DNA from: Schaalia sp. ORNL0103
Lineage (GTDB): Bacteria; Actinomycetota; Actinomycetes; Actinomycetales; Actinomycetaceae
Reading direction: 5' to 3'
Assembly (NCBI RefSeq): GCF_019429565.1
Contig: NZ_JAHXSA010000004.1
Location: 89,666 to 153,665 of the forward strand
Length of the DNA: 64,000 nucleotides
Shown: positions 35,410-43,192 of the stretch, piece after piece
Layout: each line of letters starts with the position of its first letter
Numbering within the stretch: position 1 is the first letter of the stretch
Notes under the pieces: model-generated
Database searches by the model: none
What the model was told of the DNA's origin: nothing
What the model saw: only the letters and a program-made list of their open reading frames with translations
Translations under genes and position numbers: made by a program

Positions 35410-35485
35410 GGGGGTTTTGCAGCATTAGAAGCTGGCTGGCGGAGTATCTACGGCGTGTCGCAGCTCTAATGATGCAATTCCCCCC
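35410..35485. repeat. Dispersed palindromic repeat A, copy 6
   Basis: GGGGGTTTTGCAGCATTAGA pairs with TCTAATGATGCAATTCCCCCC with one mismatch. The first of the central 11-mers is decayed (CGGAGTATCTA). About 280 bases from its end to the SdpI-like gene hold nothing I recognise apart from that gene's promoter region. Confidence 0.88.
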
Positions 35486-35769
35486 GTTTGGTGGCGGCGG
35501 AGCCGCGAGTTGAGGGGGTGTGGTCGCCAAAGTGCAGACCCATTGGGTGAAGAGAGTCCAAAAACGACTGGTTTTGCTGAATGGGTCTGCGATTTGGCGG
35601 AATCGATCGCTGTCGCGGTGTGTTGGTCGCACGTCACCCCCGAACATGCGCCTCACTCTCTTGTTGTGCACAGCCCAGCATGTAGAGGCATCAATCGCTT
35701 GACATCTTGTGAATCATGCTATACGACGGTTCTATCTAGCAATGAAGCTAAGTCTGGAAGGGACTGATC

Positions 35770-36156
35770 ATGATGGATGGACTCATCTCATTTGGTCTAG
35801 GACTCTTAACGTTGGTTGCTGCTTTCTGCTTGGCTGGTCTAGCGCGAGCGATGCGAAATGACAAGTTGCCACCGAATATGTGGGCGGGAATCAGGACGAA
35901 GGCAGCACCAGAATCGGAGTCGTCCTGGTATCAGGTTCAACGAGCAGGTTCAGTGCCGCTCTTTTGCTTAGCCGTTGCTTATGCAGATTCAGGTTTACTC
36001 TTTATCCTTCAAGGAATCTACCATGAGACTATTTCTGCACTTATCCCGGTAGCTGTGTTTAGCGTGCACAGTCTTGTTGGAATTATATGGATATATAAGG
36101 CAGGCTATAACTCCGAGCCATCACAAAACCAGGTCAAGTCCTGTGGAGTGGTGTAA
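35770..36156 (+). CDS. SdpI/YhfL-like small membrane protein, 3' end altered by IS insertion
   Basis: A 128-residue protein with three hydrophobic segments and the family motif PPNMWAGIRTKAAPESESSWYQVQRAG, split here as PPNMWAGIRTKA and ESSWYQVQRAG. The SdpI family includes the immunity protein against the SdpC toxin in Bacillus, but most members have no proven role. GGAAGGGA precedes the ATG. The last codons, from VKSCGVV onward, are IS sequence: the IS256-type element entered after 36131. Joining the flanks across the 8-bp duplication restores an ending NQCGTSEFCERIEEN (134 residues), so the change is mild and the protein may still work. Confidence 0.75.
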   Translation: MMDGLISFGLGLLTLVAAFCLAGLARAMRNDKLPPNMWAGIRTKAAPESESSWYQVQRAGSVPLFCLAVAYADSGLLFILQGIYHETISALIPVAVFSVHSLVGIIWIYKAGYNSEPSQNQVKSCGVV

Positions 36157-37539
36157 TCGTTTTGTGTCCTTCGGGTTGGGTTATGCGCTGAGTTGGAGTG
36201 GGGTGTCCTCCTGTTGGGTGGGTTGTGGTGTGAGTCGTGATTTGGTGAGGATGTCGAGGCTGAGGTAGCGTCGGCCTTCGGCCCATTCGTCGTTTTGTTC
36301 GGCGAGGACGGCTCCGACGAGGCGGATGATTGCGTGGCGGTTGGGGAAGATTCCCACGGTGTCGGTGCGTCGGCGGATTTCGCGGTTGAGGCGTTCATTG
36401 GGGTTGTTGGACCAGATCTGGGTCCATACCCCGGTGGGGAAGGAGGCGAACGCGAGGACGTCTGCCCTGGCTTGATCGAGGTGATCACACACGGCGGGGA
36501 GCTTGTCGTGGACGTAGTCCAAGAGCCGGTCGTATTGTGCGTTGACCGATGCGGCGTCGGGTTGGTCGTACACCGAGTGCAGCATCGCTTTGACGGCGGG
36601 CCATAGTGCTTTGGGGGTGACCGACATGAGATTAGCGGCGTAGTGGGTGCGGCATCGTTGCCAGGTGGCTCCGGGCAGGTTGGCGGCGATGGCTTCAACC
36701 AGGCCCAGATGGGCGTCACTGGTCACCAGGCGCACGCCGGTCAGGCCCCGGGCGACCAGGTCAGAGAAGAACTCGTTCCAGGCTGGAGCGGTCTCACTGG
36801 TAGATACGCGTACCCCCAGCACTTCTCGGTGTCCGTCATTGTTGACTCCGGTGGCAACCAGGACCGCGCACGAGACGACGCGTCCTCCTTCGCGCACTTT
36901 CATGGTGAGCGCGTCAGCGGCGACGAAGGTGAAAGGCCCGGCATCGTGGAGGGGGCGGTTGCGGAACTGATCGACGTGTTCGTCTAGGTCTGTTGCCATG
37001 CGTGAGACCTGGGACTTGGACAGTCCTGTGATCCCCAGGGTTTTGACGAGCTTGTCCATACGGCGTGTAGACACTCCTGCTAGGTAGCAGTCAGCGACCA
37101 CTGTGATCAAGGCGCTTTCGGAGCGTTTGCGCCGTTGCAGCAACCATTCTGGAAAGTAGGTGCCTGAGCGCAGCTTGGGGATCGCCACGTCAATGGTGCC
37201 GACCCTGGTGTCCAAGGGCCGGTGGCGATACCCATTGCGCTGGGCCTGGCGCTGCGGATCTTGTTGACCCCACTGGGCCCCGCACACCGCATCAGCGTCC
37301 GCTGATAACAACGCGTTGATCACGTGCTGGAGCAAGGAACGCATCAAATCCGGGGATGCCTGGGACAACGCCTCGCCAAGCATGCCAGCAGGGTCGATAA
37401 TATGAGGAGCGGTCATCGTTGTGCCTCCAAATCGTTTCGAGTCAGAAGTAGAGAGCTTTCTCGAAGGATCACACGGTGACCGCACCCATATCAAACGAGC
37501 CGACCACCACACGGTTACACCACTATGCGGGACGCTACT
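36132..37539. mobile_element. IS256-family insertion sequence, 1408 bp
   Basis: Bounded by an 8-bp direct repeat CAAAACCA (36124-36131 and 37540-37547), the usual IS256-family duplication. The imperfect terminal inverted repeats share GTCC, AGTGGTGTAA and CG at equal distances from the ends (left: GTCCTGTGGAGTGGTGTAA; right on the other strand: GTCCCGCATAGTGGTGTAA). It holds one intact transposase gene. The perfect duplication and intact gene suggest a fairly recent insertion. Confidence 0.9.
36181..37416 (-). CDS. IS256-family (Mutator-type) transposase
   Basis: A 411-residue DDE transposase. Asp in FVAADALTMKVREGG, Asp in LVTSDAHLGLVEAI and Glu in NPNERLNREIRRRT are the catalytic triad; QRCRTHYAANL lies between the second and third. 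ATG 37416 follows GGAGGCACAACG; the frame opens further upstream but that part lies at the IS end. No frameshift or early stop is seen. Confidence 0.95.
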   Translation of the reverse strand: MTAPHIIDPAGMLGEALSQASPDLMRSLLQHVINALLSADADAVCGAQWGQQDPQRQAQRNGYRHRPLDTRVGTIDVAIPKLRSGTYFPEWLLQRRKRSESALITVVADCYLAGVSTRRMDKLVKTLGITGLSKSQVSRMATDLDEHVDQFRNRPLHDAGPFTFVAADALTMKVREGGRVVSCAVLVATGVNNDGHREVLGVRVSTSETAPAWNEFFSDLVARGLTGVRLVTSDAHLGLVEAIAANLPGATWQRCRTHYAANLMSVTPKALWPAVKAMLHSVYDQPDAASVNAQYDRLLDYVHDKLPAVCDHLDQARADVLAFASFPTGVWTQIWSNNPNERLNREIRRRTDTVGIFPNRHAIIRLVGAVLAEQNDEWAEGRRYLSLDILTKSRLTPQPTQQEDTPLQLSA

Positions 37540-37781
37540 CAAAACCAATGTGGAACCAGTGAGTTCTGCGAGAGAATTGAGGAAAACTGAGCAGCTAAAC
37601 CCGCCTAGTGGAAGCTGGGCGCGGCTGCCCATGCTTCGCCAGGTGGGTTAACGTGCGCGTGAGAGGGGTTTGATGAAGCTCCGGTTGTATATCGGCGCGT
37701 TGTGCCGTCGTGCTCCTGCAGGTGCCTGGGCCCAAATGTCGGCCACGATCGCATGAGGCAACCGTGGCCTCGGGCAACATT

Positions 37782-37795
37782 GGTTAGGCGAACCT
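37782..37795. promoter_or_regulatory. IdeR/DtxR-like iron box upstream of dps
   Basis: GGTTAGGCGAACCT matches the core GGTTAGSCTAACCT of the actinobacterial iron-repressor consensus at 13 of 14 positions. It lies about 205 bases before dps and 84 bases before its -35 box. Regulation is inferred, not shown. Confidence 0.5.
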
Positions 37796-37878
37796 GGCCT
37801 GAAAAATGAAAGCGTCAATGACCTTAAAACGCTGAAATCCGAGGATTATTCCCTCGCGACTACAAGATAGTGAAACAT

Positions 37879-37906
37879 TTGACTAAACGGTGGATAGCAC
37901 TAGAAA
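37879..37906 (+). promoter_or_regulatory. dps promoter
   Basis: TTGACT (37879-37884) and TAGAAA (37901-37906) are separated by 16 bases, giving a leader of about 88 bases to the dps ATG. Confidence 0.55.
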
Positions 37907-38000
37907 TCCTGGGACCAAAGGGCCAAGATGGATGTGTCTGAAGGGCACGGCCCCACAAGGGTGAGCCCCGTACCGAATACACATGCATAGGAGAAACAAC

Positions 38001-38471
38001 ATGACCGTTGAGTCCACCGGCTTCAAGGCTTCCGACGTTCTCGCAGGCAACCTGCAGAAGGTCCTCACCGACGTGACCGCGCTGTCCCTCGTGGGCAAGC
38101 AGCTGCACTGGAACGTCACCGGCGAGGGCTTCCGCTCGCTGCACCTCTACCTCGACGCGGTCGTGGACATCGCCCGCGAGGCCTCCGACGAGGTCGCCGA
38201 GCGCATGCGCGCCCTCCAGGTCGTCCCCAACGGCCTGCCCGAGGTCGTCGCCCAGCGCAACACCCTGCCGACCGTCCCCGAGACGATCATCAAGACCACT
38301 GACGCCGAGGAGCTCGCCATCGCCGCCATCAACGCGACCGTTGGCACCATGCGCGACGTGCACGAGAAGGTCGACGCCGAGGACTCCGCCTCCGCCGACA
38401 TCCTCAACGACTACATCCGTCGCTTCGAGCAGCAGGCGTGGTTCATCCGTTCGCAGAACGGCCAGGCCTGA
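38001..38471 (+). CDS. dps: Dps-family DNA-binding ferritin-like protein
   Basis: A 156-residue Dps that stores iron and protects DNA from oxidants as a dodecamer. Ferroxidase-site residues lie in KQLHWNVTG (His) and YLDAVVDIAREASDEVAERM (Asp and Glu), the conserved Dps signatures. ATG 38001 follows AGGAG at good distance; the upstream ATG in the same frame lacks one. It has its own promoter and terminator. Confidence 0.95.
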   Translation: MTVESTGFKASDVLAGNLQKVLTDVTALSLVGKQLHWNVTGEGFRSLHLYLDAVVDIAREASDEVAERMRALQVVPNGLPEVVAQRNTLPTVPETIIKTTDAEELAIAAINATVGTMRDVHEKVDAEDSASADILNDYIRRFEQQAWFIRSQNGQA

Positions 38472-38526
38472 GCCTGACTCCTCCGTGAGGAGGGAGCGAG
38501 CCGCGTAGGCTCGCATCAACAACGTG

Positions 38527-38557
38527 GGGTGCCCCGCCTGTCACAGGCGGGGCACCC
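38527..38557 (+). terminator. Terminator after dps
   Basis: A 14-bp perfect stem, GGGTGCCCCGCCTG with CAGGCGGGGCACCC around TCA, then TTGTAT. Confidence 0.85.
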
Positions 38558-38697
38558 TTGTATGTGGGCGCGAGGGGCGTGGGCCCTATTGGGGATTGAA
38601 GGCCGCTGCAAGGATTCGGCACTGCCCGAAGCACGCAGGCCCAGGGAGGTGACACCGCGTCAGCGACACGGGGGAGAGTCAACATTAGGCTGGTGGC

Positions 38698-39741
38698 GTG
38701 ACGAATTCCCAGGACGCAGCAGCCACCACGTCGACGTCGAACCACGCGCAGCAGGGCGAGGCGCAGCCTGCCCTCGTCCTCGTCAACCTGGGGACGCCGA
38801 CCGCTCCCGAGCCCGGCCCGGTGCGCGCATTCCTACGCGAGTTCCTCTCCGACCGCCGCGTCATCGAGATGAGCCCGCTCCTATGGAAGCCCATCCTGGA
38901 GGGCATCATCCTGCGCGTGCGCCCGCGCGAGGTTGCCGGCAAGTACCGCAGCATCTGGATGGATGAGGGCTCGCCCCTCATGCACTACACCCGCGAGCAG
39001 GCCCGCCTCCTCGGCGAGCGCCTGCCGGGCGTGCGCGTCGAGGTTGCGATGCGCTACGGGCAGCCCTCGATCGGCTCGGTTCTGGATCGCCTGCACGCCG
39101 AAGGGGTGCGCCGCGTGGCGATCCTGCCCGCCTACCCGCAGTACGCGGCGTCGACGGTGACGACGATCAACGACGCGGTCGCCCAGTGGATCGGCCGCAA
39201 CCGCGACGGATTCGAACTGCGCCTGCACCGCTCCTTCCCCGCCGCCCCCGCGTACATCGAGGCGCTCGCCACCGCGCTTGAGCGCCATTGGGAGCGCGTG
39301 GGGCGCCCGAACTTCCTGACGGGGGACCGCGTCGTCGTGTCCTTCCATTCGATCCCGGTTGCCATGGACGAGGCCGGGGACCCCTACCGCGCCGAGTGTC
39401 GTCATACGGTCGCCGCCCTCGAGTCGCGCCTGGGCCTGGCGATGGGGTCCCTGACGGCGACTTTCCAGTCCGTGTTCGGGCGCGCCGAGTGGCTGGGCCC
39501 GCAGACGATCGAGGAGATGGCCGAGCTGGGCGCCGCGAAGTGCCCGCGCGTGGACGTCATCTGCCCGGGCTTCATGGCGGATTGCCTGGAGACGCTCGAG
39601 GAGATCGACCAGCTCAACCGCGAGACCTTCATCGAGGCCGGGGGAGGGGACTTCCACTACGTGCCCTGGGGCAATGACTCGGAGGGTGCGGTCGCGTCCC
39701 TGGAGGAGCAGGCGCGCATCGCGCTGGCCGGCTGGGTGTAG
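38698..39741 (+). CDS. hemH: Ferrochelatase, proteobacterial type
   Basis: Inserts ferrous iron into a porphyrin in the last step of heme synthesis. The 347 residues carry LVLVNLGTPTAPEPGPVRAF, FLSDRRVIEMSPLLW, DEGSPLMHYTREQ, the catalytic-His region VVSFHSIP and VICPGFMADCLETLEEI. These stretches closely resemble the E. coli-type protoporphyrin ferrochelatase rather than the coproporphyrin ferrochelatase typical of Gram-positive bacteria, which begins with an AYGTP-type motif. The GTG start is six bases after TAGGCT, so it is leaderless. No other heme gene is in the window. Confidence 0.93.
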   Translation: MTNSQDAAATTSTSNHAQQGEAQPALVLVNLGTPTAPEPGPVRAFLREFLSDRRVIEMSPLLWKPILEGIILRVRPREVAGKYRSIWMDEGSPLMHYTREQARLLGERLPGVRVEVAMRYGQPSIGSVLDRLHAEGVRRVAILPAYPQYAASTVTTINDAVAQWIGRNRDGFELRLHRSFPAAPAYIEALATALERHWERVGRPNFLTGDRVVVSFHSIPVAMDEAGDPYRAECRHTVAALESRLGLAMGSLTATFQSVFGRAEWLGPQTIEEMAELGAAKCPRVDVICPGFMADCLETLEEIDQLNRETFIEAGGGDFHYVPWGNDSEGAVASLEEQARIALAGWV

Positions 39742-39814
39742 GCGCGCGCTGTCACAATCGACCGGCGGACGAAACCCTCCAGCGGATGCGGCCCCGGCCT
39801 CGTAGCGTGGAGGC

Positions 39815-41017
39815 ATGAGCACGCCTGACTGTACGACCTTCTCCACGCTGGCCATCCACGCCGGGTTCGACCCCGACCCCATCACTGGTGACGTGGTACC
39901 CCCGATTCACGTCGCATCGACGTTCGTGCAGGATCGGCCCGGCGAGCTGCGAGAAGGCTACGAGTACGGGCGCTGCGGCAACCCGACGACCAACGCGTTC
40001 GCGGGTGCGCTCGCGGCCCTGGAGGGGGCGACGCACGGCTTCGCGTTCCCGTCGGGCATGAGCGCCGAGGACACGGTGATCCGCCTGCTGGCGCGTCCCG
40101 GCGACCACGTCGTGCACTCGACCGACGTGTACGGCGGCACCCACAAGCTCCTGAGCGTCATCAAGCCCGCCGAGGGCATCACCTCCGAGGCCGTGGACCT
40201 CACCGACCTGGCCGAGGCCGAGCGGGTGATTCGTGGGTCGCGCCCGCAGATTGTGTGGGTGGAGACGCCCTCGAACCCGTTCCTGCTGGTCACGGATATC
40301 GCTGCGATTGCGGCCCTCACGCACGAGGTCGGCGGCTTGCTGATCGTGGACAACACTTTTGCGACGCCGGTCCTGCAGCGCCCCCTCGAGCTGGGTGCGG
40401 ACGTCGTCGTGCACTCGACGACCAAGTACGTGGGTGGCCACTCCGACGTGGTCGGCGGCGCGTTTGTCCTGCGCGACGGCCTGGAGCTGCCCGCGCACGT
40501 CGAGCCCTTCTTCGGTGAGCGCGACGCGGCCGCCGAGGCCGTCAAGCTGCAGATGGCCCTCGGGCACGTGCCCTCCCCGCGCGACACGTACCTGGCCCAC
40601 CGCGGCCTCAAGACGCTGGCCCTGCGCGTGGAGCGTCACTGCGAGAACGCGCAGAAGGTCGCCGAGTTCCTTGCCACCCACCCGAAGGTCACGGCGGTCC
40701 ACTATCCGGGGCTGGCCTCGGACCCGGGCTTTGAGCTGGCGGCCGCGCAGAACCCGGCCGGCGTGGGCGGCGTGCTCTCCTTCCAGGTTGCCACCGAGGA
40801 GGCGGCGATCGAGCTGACGACGCGCACGCGCGTCTTCGCACTCGCGGCATCCCTGGGTGCGCCGGAGTCCCTCATTGAGCACCCGGCGATCATGACGCAC
40901 TCGACGCGCGTGGGAGGTGTGGGCGGCGTGCCCGGCACGCTCCTGCGCCTCGCGGTCGGCCTGGAGGCCGCGCAGGATCTGATTGCGGACTTGGACCAGG
41001 CGCTCGCGCAGATCTGA
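39815..41017 (+). CDS. metB: Cystathionine gamma-synthase or gamma-lyase (PLP-dependent)
   Basis: A trans-sulfuration enzyme of the Cys/Met metabolism PLP family, 400 residues. YEYGRCGNPTTNAF and FPSGMSAED are PLP-phosphate contacts, VDNTFATP carries the cofactor Asp, and HSTTKYVGGHSD contains the Schiff-base Lys. The C-terminal SLGAPESLIEHPAIMTHS is typical of both MetB and cystathionine gamma-lyase, which sequence inspection does not separate well. The ATG is six bases after TAGCGT. A methionine importer lies elsewhere in the window, but there is no operon link. Confidence 0.88.
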   Translation: MSTPDCTTFSTLAIHAGFDPDPITGDVVPPIHVASTFVQDRPGELREGYEYGRCGNPTTNAFAGALAALEGATHGFAFPSGMSAEDTVIRLLARPGDHVVHSTDVYGGTHKLLSVIKPAEGITSEAVDLTDLAEAERVIRGSRPQIVWVETPSNPFLLVTDIAAIAALTHEVGGLLIVDNTFATPVLQRPLELGADVVVHSTTKYVGGHSDVVGGAFVLRDGLELPAHVEPFFGERDAAAEAVKLQMALGHVPSPRDTYLAHRGLKTLALRVERHCENAQKVAEFLATHPKVTAVHYPGLASDPGFELAAAQNPAGVGGVLSFQVATEEAAIELTTRTRVFALAASLGAPESLIEHPAIMTHSTRVGGVGGVPGTLLRLAVGLEAAQDLIADLDQALAQI

Positions 41018-41035
41018 CGCTTCGAGTTCCCCACA

Positions 41036-41148
41036 AATCTCGCACGTAATTTAATGTGGTCAGTTTTTGAGTGCGCCCAGAAATGTTGCAATTCCGGGCA
41101 TGCGATTTCAAAAGTTGAAGGATTACTGAGCGAATTACGTGCGACTTT
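41036..41148. repeat. Dispersed 113-bp inverted-repeat element B, copy 3 (reverse orientation)
   Basis: Ends AATCTCGCACGTAATT and AATTACGTGCGACTT. The interior matches the other copies when reversed, with TGCAATTCC and the small palindrome TTTCAAAAGTTGAA, whose two halves still pair although the loop differs. It is the most diverged copy, just downstream of metB. Confidence 0.85.
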
Positions 41149-41209
41149 GAGGGTGGGGACGAGGCGGGGGTTCCCCGGGCGGTGACGCGCGGTTAGGGGT
41201 GGGCCCGGC

Positions 41210-41299
41210 GGCCCAGTGAAGCCCGGCGGGTCAGCGGGCGCTTCCGCCTACTGACGTGCTGCGGCTCAGCGGGCCTGATGGCCCAGTGAAGCCCGGCGG
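41210..41299. repeat. Direct repeat at the 3' end of the ClC gene
   Basis: GGCCCAGTGAAGCCCGGCGG occurs at 41210-41229 and 41280-41299 (period 70 bp). The second copy encodes the C-terminal residues of the ClC protein and the first lies just after its stop, so the gene's end has been tandemly duplicated. Confidence 0.8.
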
Positions 41300-42513
41300 C
41301 TCAGCCAGCTTGCGGCGGCCGTCGCGCCACCGACGGCGAGGACCGCGGGGACGAGGATCGTGGCGCCCTGGCCGGTGAATTCGATAACCAGGATCAGGCC
41401 CGTGAAGGGCGCCTTCATGGAGGTGCCGAGGAACGCTGCCGCGCCAATAAACGCGAAGGCGGCGATCTCGGATCCGGGCCAGGCGGCCGCCCACGGCAAG
41501 CCGATGACGGTGCCCAGTCCTGCGCCGAGCGCGACTGCGGGGGTGAGGACGCCGCCCCAGCCTCCCGCGCCGATCGTCAGGAACGTGGTAGCCGTCTTGG
41601 CGAGGAGGACCAGGAGCGCGAACGCGAGTCCCGCGCCGGCCGCCCACGTCGCATCGAACTGCGTCTGTGCGCTGGCTTGCCCGTTGCCGAGCACTGATGG
41701 AATGCGGGTGGAGACCAGGCCGACGACGACGAACGCGAGCGGCAGGGTGATGAGGATGCGCCAGTCGCGCGGTCGGATTGCGCCGGTGCGTGCGACGGCC
41801 TCTTTGAATGCCCATCCCGCGGCGCCGAGCACCGGTCCCATGAGTGCGCCGAAGACCGTCAAGGAGAGCGACGGCGTGAGGGTCGGGACCGTGTAGAAGA
41901 AGGCCGGCCTCGTGAATCCCGTGGAGATGAGGACCGCGATCCCCGAGGTGATGAGCGCGGGGGCGACGGCGCGCGCGGATAGGGAGACGAGGAGGATCTC
42001 GAGGGTGTAGATCGCGCCCGACAGGGGGATCGAGTAGACGGCAGCCAGGCCCGCGCCCGCGCCGCACGCGACGATGATGCGCCGGTCCTCGGGGGTGAGG
42101 CCCAGGCGGTCGGCGGCGGCCGCGCTGAACGCGGCGGCCATCTCGCGCGGGGCGACCTCGCGGCCCACGGAGGCGCCGAGGCCGACGATGAGAACCTGGG
42201 TCAGGGCGTGCCAGGTGGCGCGCAGGGGAGGCATGGGGGTCCCACCCACCGCGCCGGAGACCGAAGTGATGGCCTTGTGACGGCGGAACAACAGGAACCA
42301 GGACAGGGCGCCGACGACACCGGCCAGCGTCAAAACCCCGACGCGATGGGCGGGAGAAACAGCACTCACGGCCTCCAGGAGGGTGCCGCCGTGCATGTCC
42401 CAGGCAACCGCCTGGATCCAGTGGAGCAGATGGATGCACGCCAGGCCGACGAGGCCGGCGATGATCCCGGTGAGAAGTGTTGCGACCGCGAGGCGGCGCG
42501 TGCTCACGGACAT
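41266..42513 (-). CDS. ClC-family chloride channel or transporter
   Basis: A 415-residue membrane protein with about ten hydrophobic segments. ClC landmarks: VGLGASVGREVAPREM (the GREGP-type region with the gating Glu), GAGAGLAAVYSIPLSGAIYTLEI, and GAGGWGGVLTPAVALGAGLG (GxFxP-type filter, here GGVLTP). The first filter segment (VSGAVGGTPMP) departs from the common GSGIP, so ion preference is unclear. Its start overlaps the end of the marR gene by 10 bases, so it is probably regulated with it. Confidence 0.9.
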   Translation of the reverse strand: MSVSTRRLAVATLLTGIIAGLVGLACIHLLHWIQAVAWDMHGGTLLEAVSAVSPAHRVGVLTLAGVVGALSWFLLFRRHKAITSVSGAVGGTPMPPLRATWHALTQVLIVGLGASVGREVAPREMAAAFSAAAADRLGLTPEDRRIIVACGAGAGLAAVYSIPLSGAIYTLEILLVSLSARAVAPALITSGIAVLISTGFTRPAFFYTVPTLTPSLSLTVFGALMGPVLGAAGWAFKEAVARTGAIRPRDWRILITLPLAFVVVGLVSTRIPSVLGNGQASAQTQFDATWAAGAGLAFALLVLLAKTATTFLTIGAGGWGGVLTPAVALGAGLGTVIGLPWAAAWPGSEIAAFAFIGAAAFLGTSMKAPFTGLILVIEFTGQGATILVPAVLAVGGATAAASWLSRRASLGHQAR

Positions 42514-42965
42514 GGCGTGTCGGAGTCGAGGCGTTCGCTCACCCGCGTGAACAGGCCGGTGAGCATGTCGATCTCCTCGGGCGTGATGTCATCAAGGAAC
42601 AGGCGGCGGATGACGTCGCGCTGGACCAGGGCGGCCTCGTCGAAGAGAGCCTTACCGGACGGCGTCAGGGAGACGAGGCCTCCGCGACCGTCGCCTTCAC
42701 ACGGGCGGCGCTCGATGAGGCCTCTGGATTCGAGGCGCTTCATCGTGTGGGTGAGGCGTGAGCGCGAGAAGACGACCTGGTGGGCCAGTCGGGAGGGGCG
42801 CACGCCATCCTCGCCGGCACGGTCGGTCATGAGCAGCACGGAGTATTCGGGCATCGACAGACCGGCCTGGCACTTGAGGGCGGCTTCGATGCGCTCGGTG
42901 AGGCGAGCCGTCGTGGTGAAGTAGAGCTCCCAGGCCGCCGCTCGGGGGTGGTGTGCTCGGCTCAC
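42504..42965 (-). CDS. MarR-family transcriptional regulator
   Basis: A 153-residue winged-helix regulator. The recognition-helix and wing region reads PSRLAHQVVFSRSRLTHTMKRLESRGLIERR (here PSRLAHQVVFSRSR then LTHTMKRLESRGLIERR), followed by VSLTPSGKALFDEA, typical of MarR. GTG 42965 is chosen because GAGGAG lies about seven bases upstream; the frame itself extends further. It probably controls itself and the overlapping ClC gene. The AT-rich region 43017-43060 upstream would hold the operator. Confidence 0.9.
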   Translation of the reverse strand: MSRAHHPRAAAWELYFTTTARLTERIEAALKCQAGLSMPEYSVLLMTDRAGEDGVRPSRLAHQVVFSRSRLTHTMKRLESRGLIERRPCEGDGRGGLVSLTPSGKALFDEAALVQRDVIRRLFLDDITPEEIDMLTGLFTRVSERLDSDTPCP

Positions 42966-43192
42966 TGGGTCTCCTCGTTCGATGCTTTCGGGTGAGGCCG
43001 AATCGGCCTCGGGCTGCCTACGAGTATAACTTTCAATTAGACCCAGGTATAAATCGGTGCAGTGCACGTCACGTTCTCAGAATGAATGATCGAATGATCT
43101 GAATTGTTTGAATTGCGTTACTCTAATTGCAGTGCAATAAGCATGTGAACTCGTCAGAGAATGAAACCAAATACTTCGAGAGGAATGGATAC

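Larger units (their letters stand above)
37548..38000. other. Region between the IS element and dps
   Basis: The first 60 bases are the displaced tail of the SdpI-like gene (stop at about 37590). The remainder holds no gene but contains the IdeR-like box and the dps promoter described separately. Confidence 0.55.

Noticed and set aside
35051..35671. 206-codon minus-strand frame over the repeat island
   Set aside because: It spans a copy of repeat A and short direct repeats, and its composition is not protein-like. It has no ribosome binding site or family motif.
36105..36719. 204-codon minus-strand frame in the IS element
   Set aside because: It overlaps the transposase gene in another frame, and no IS256 element is known to need a second protein.
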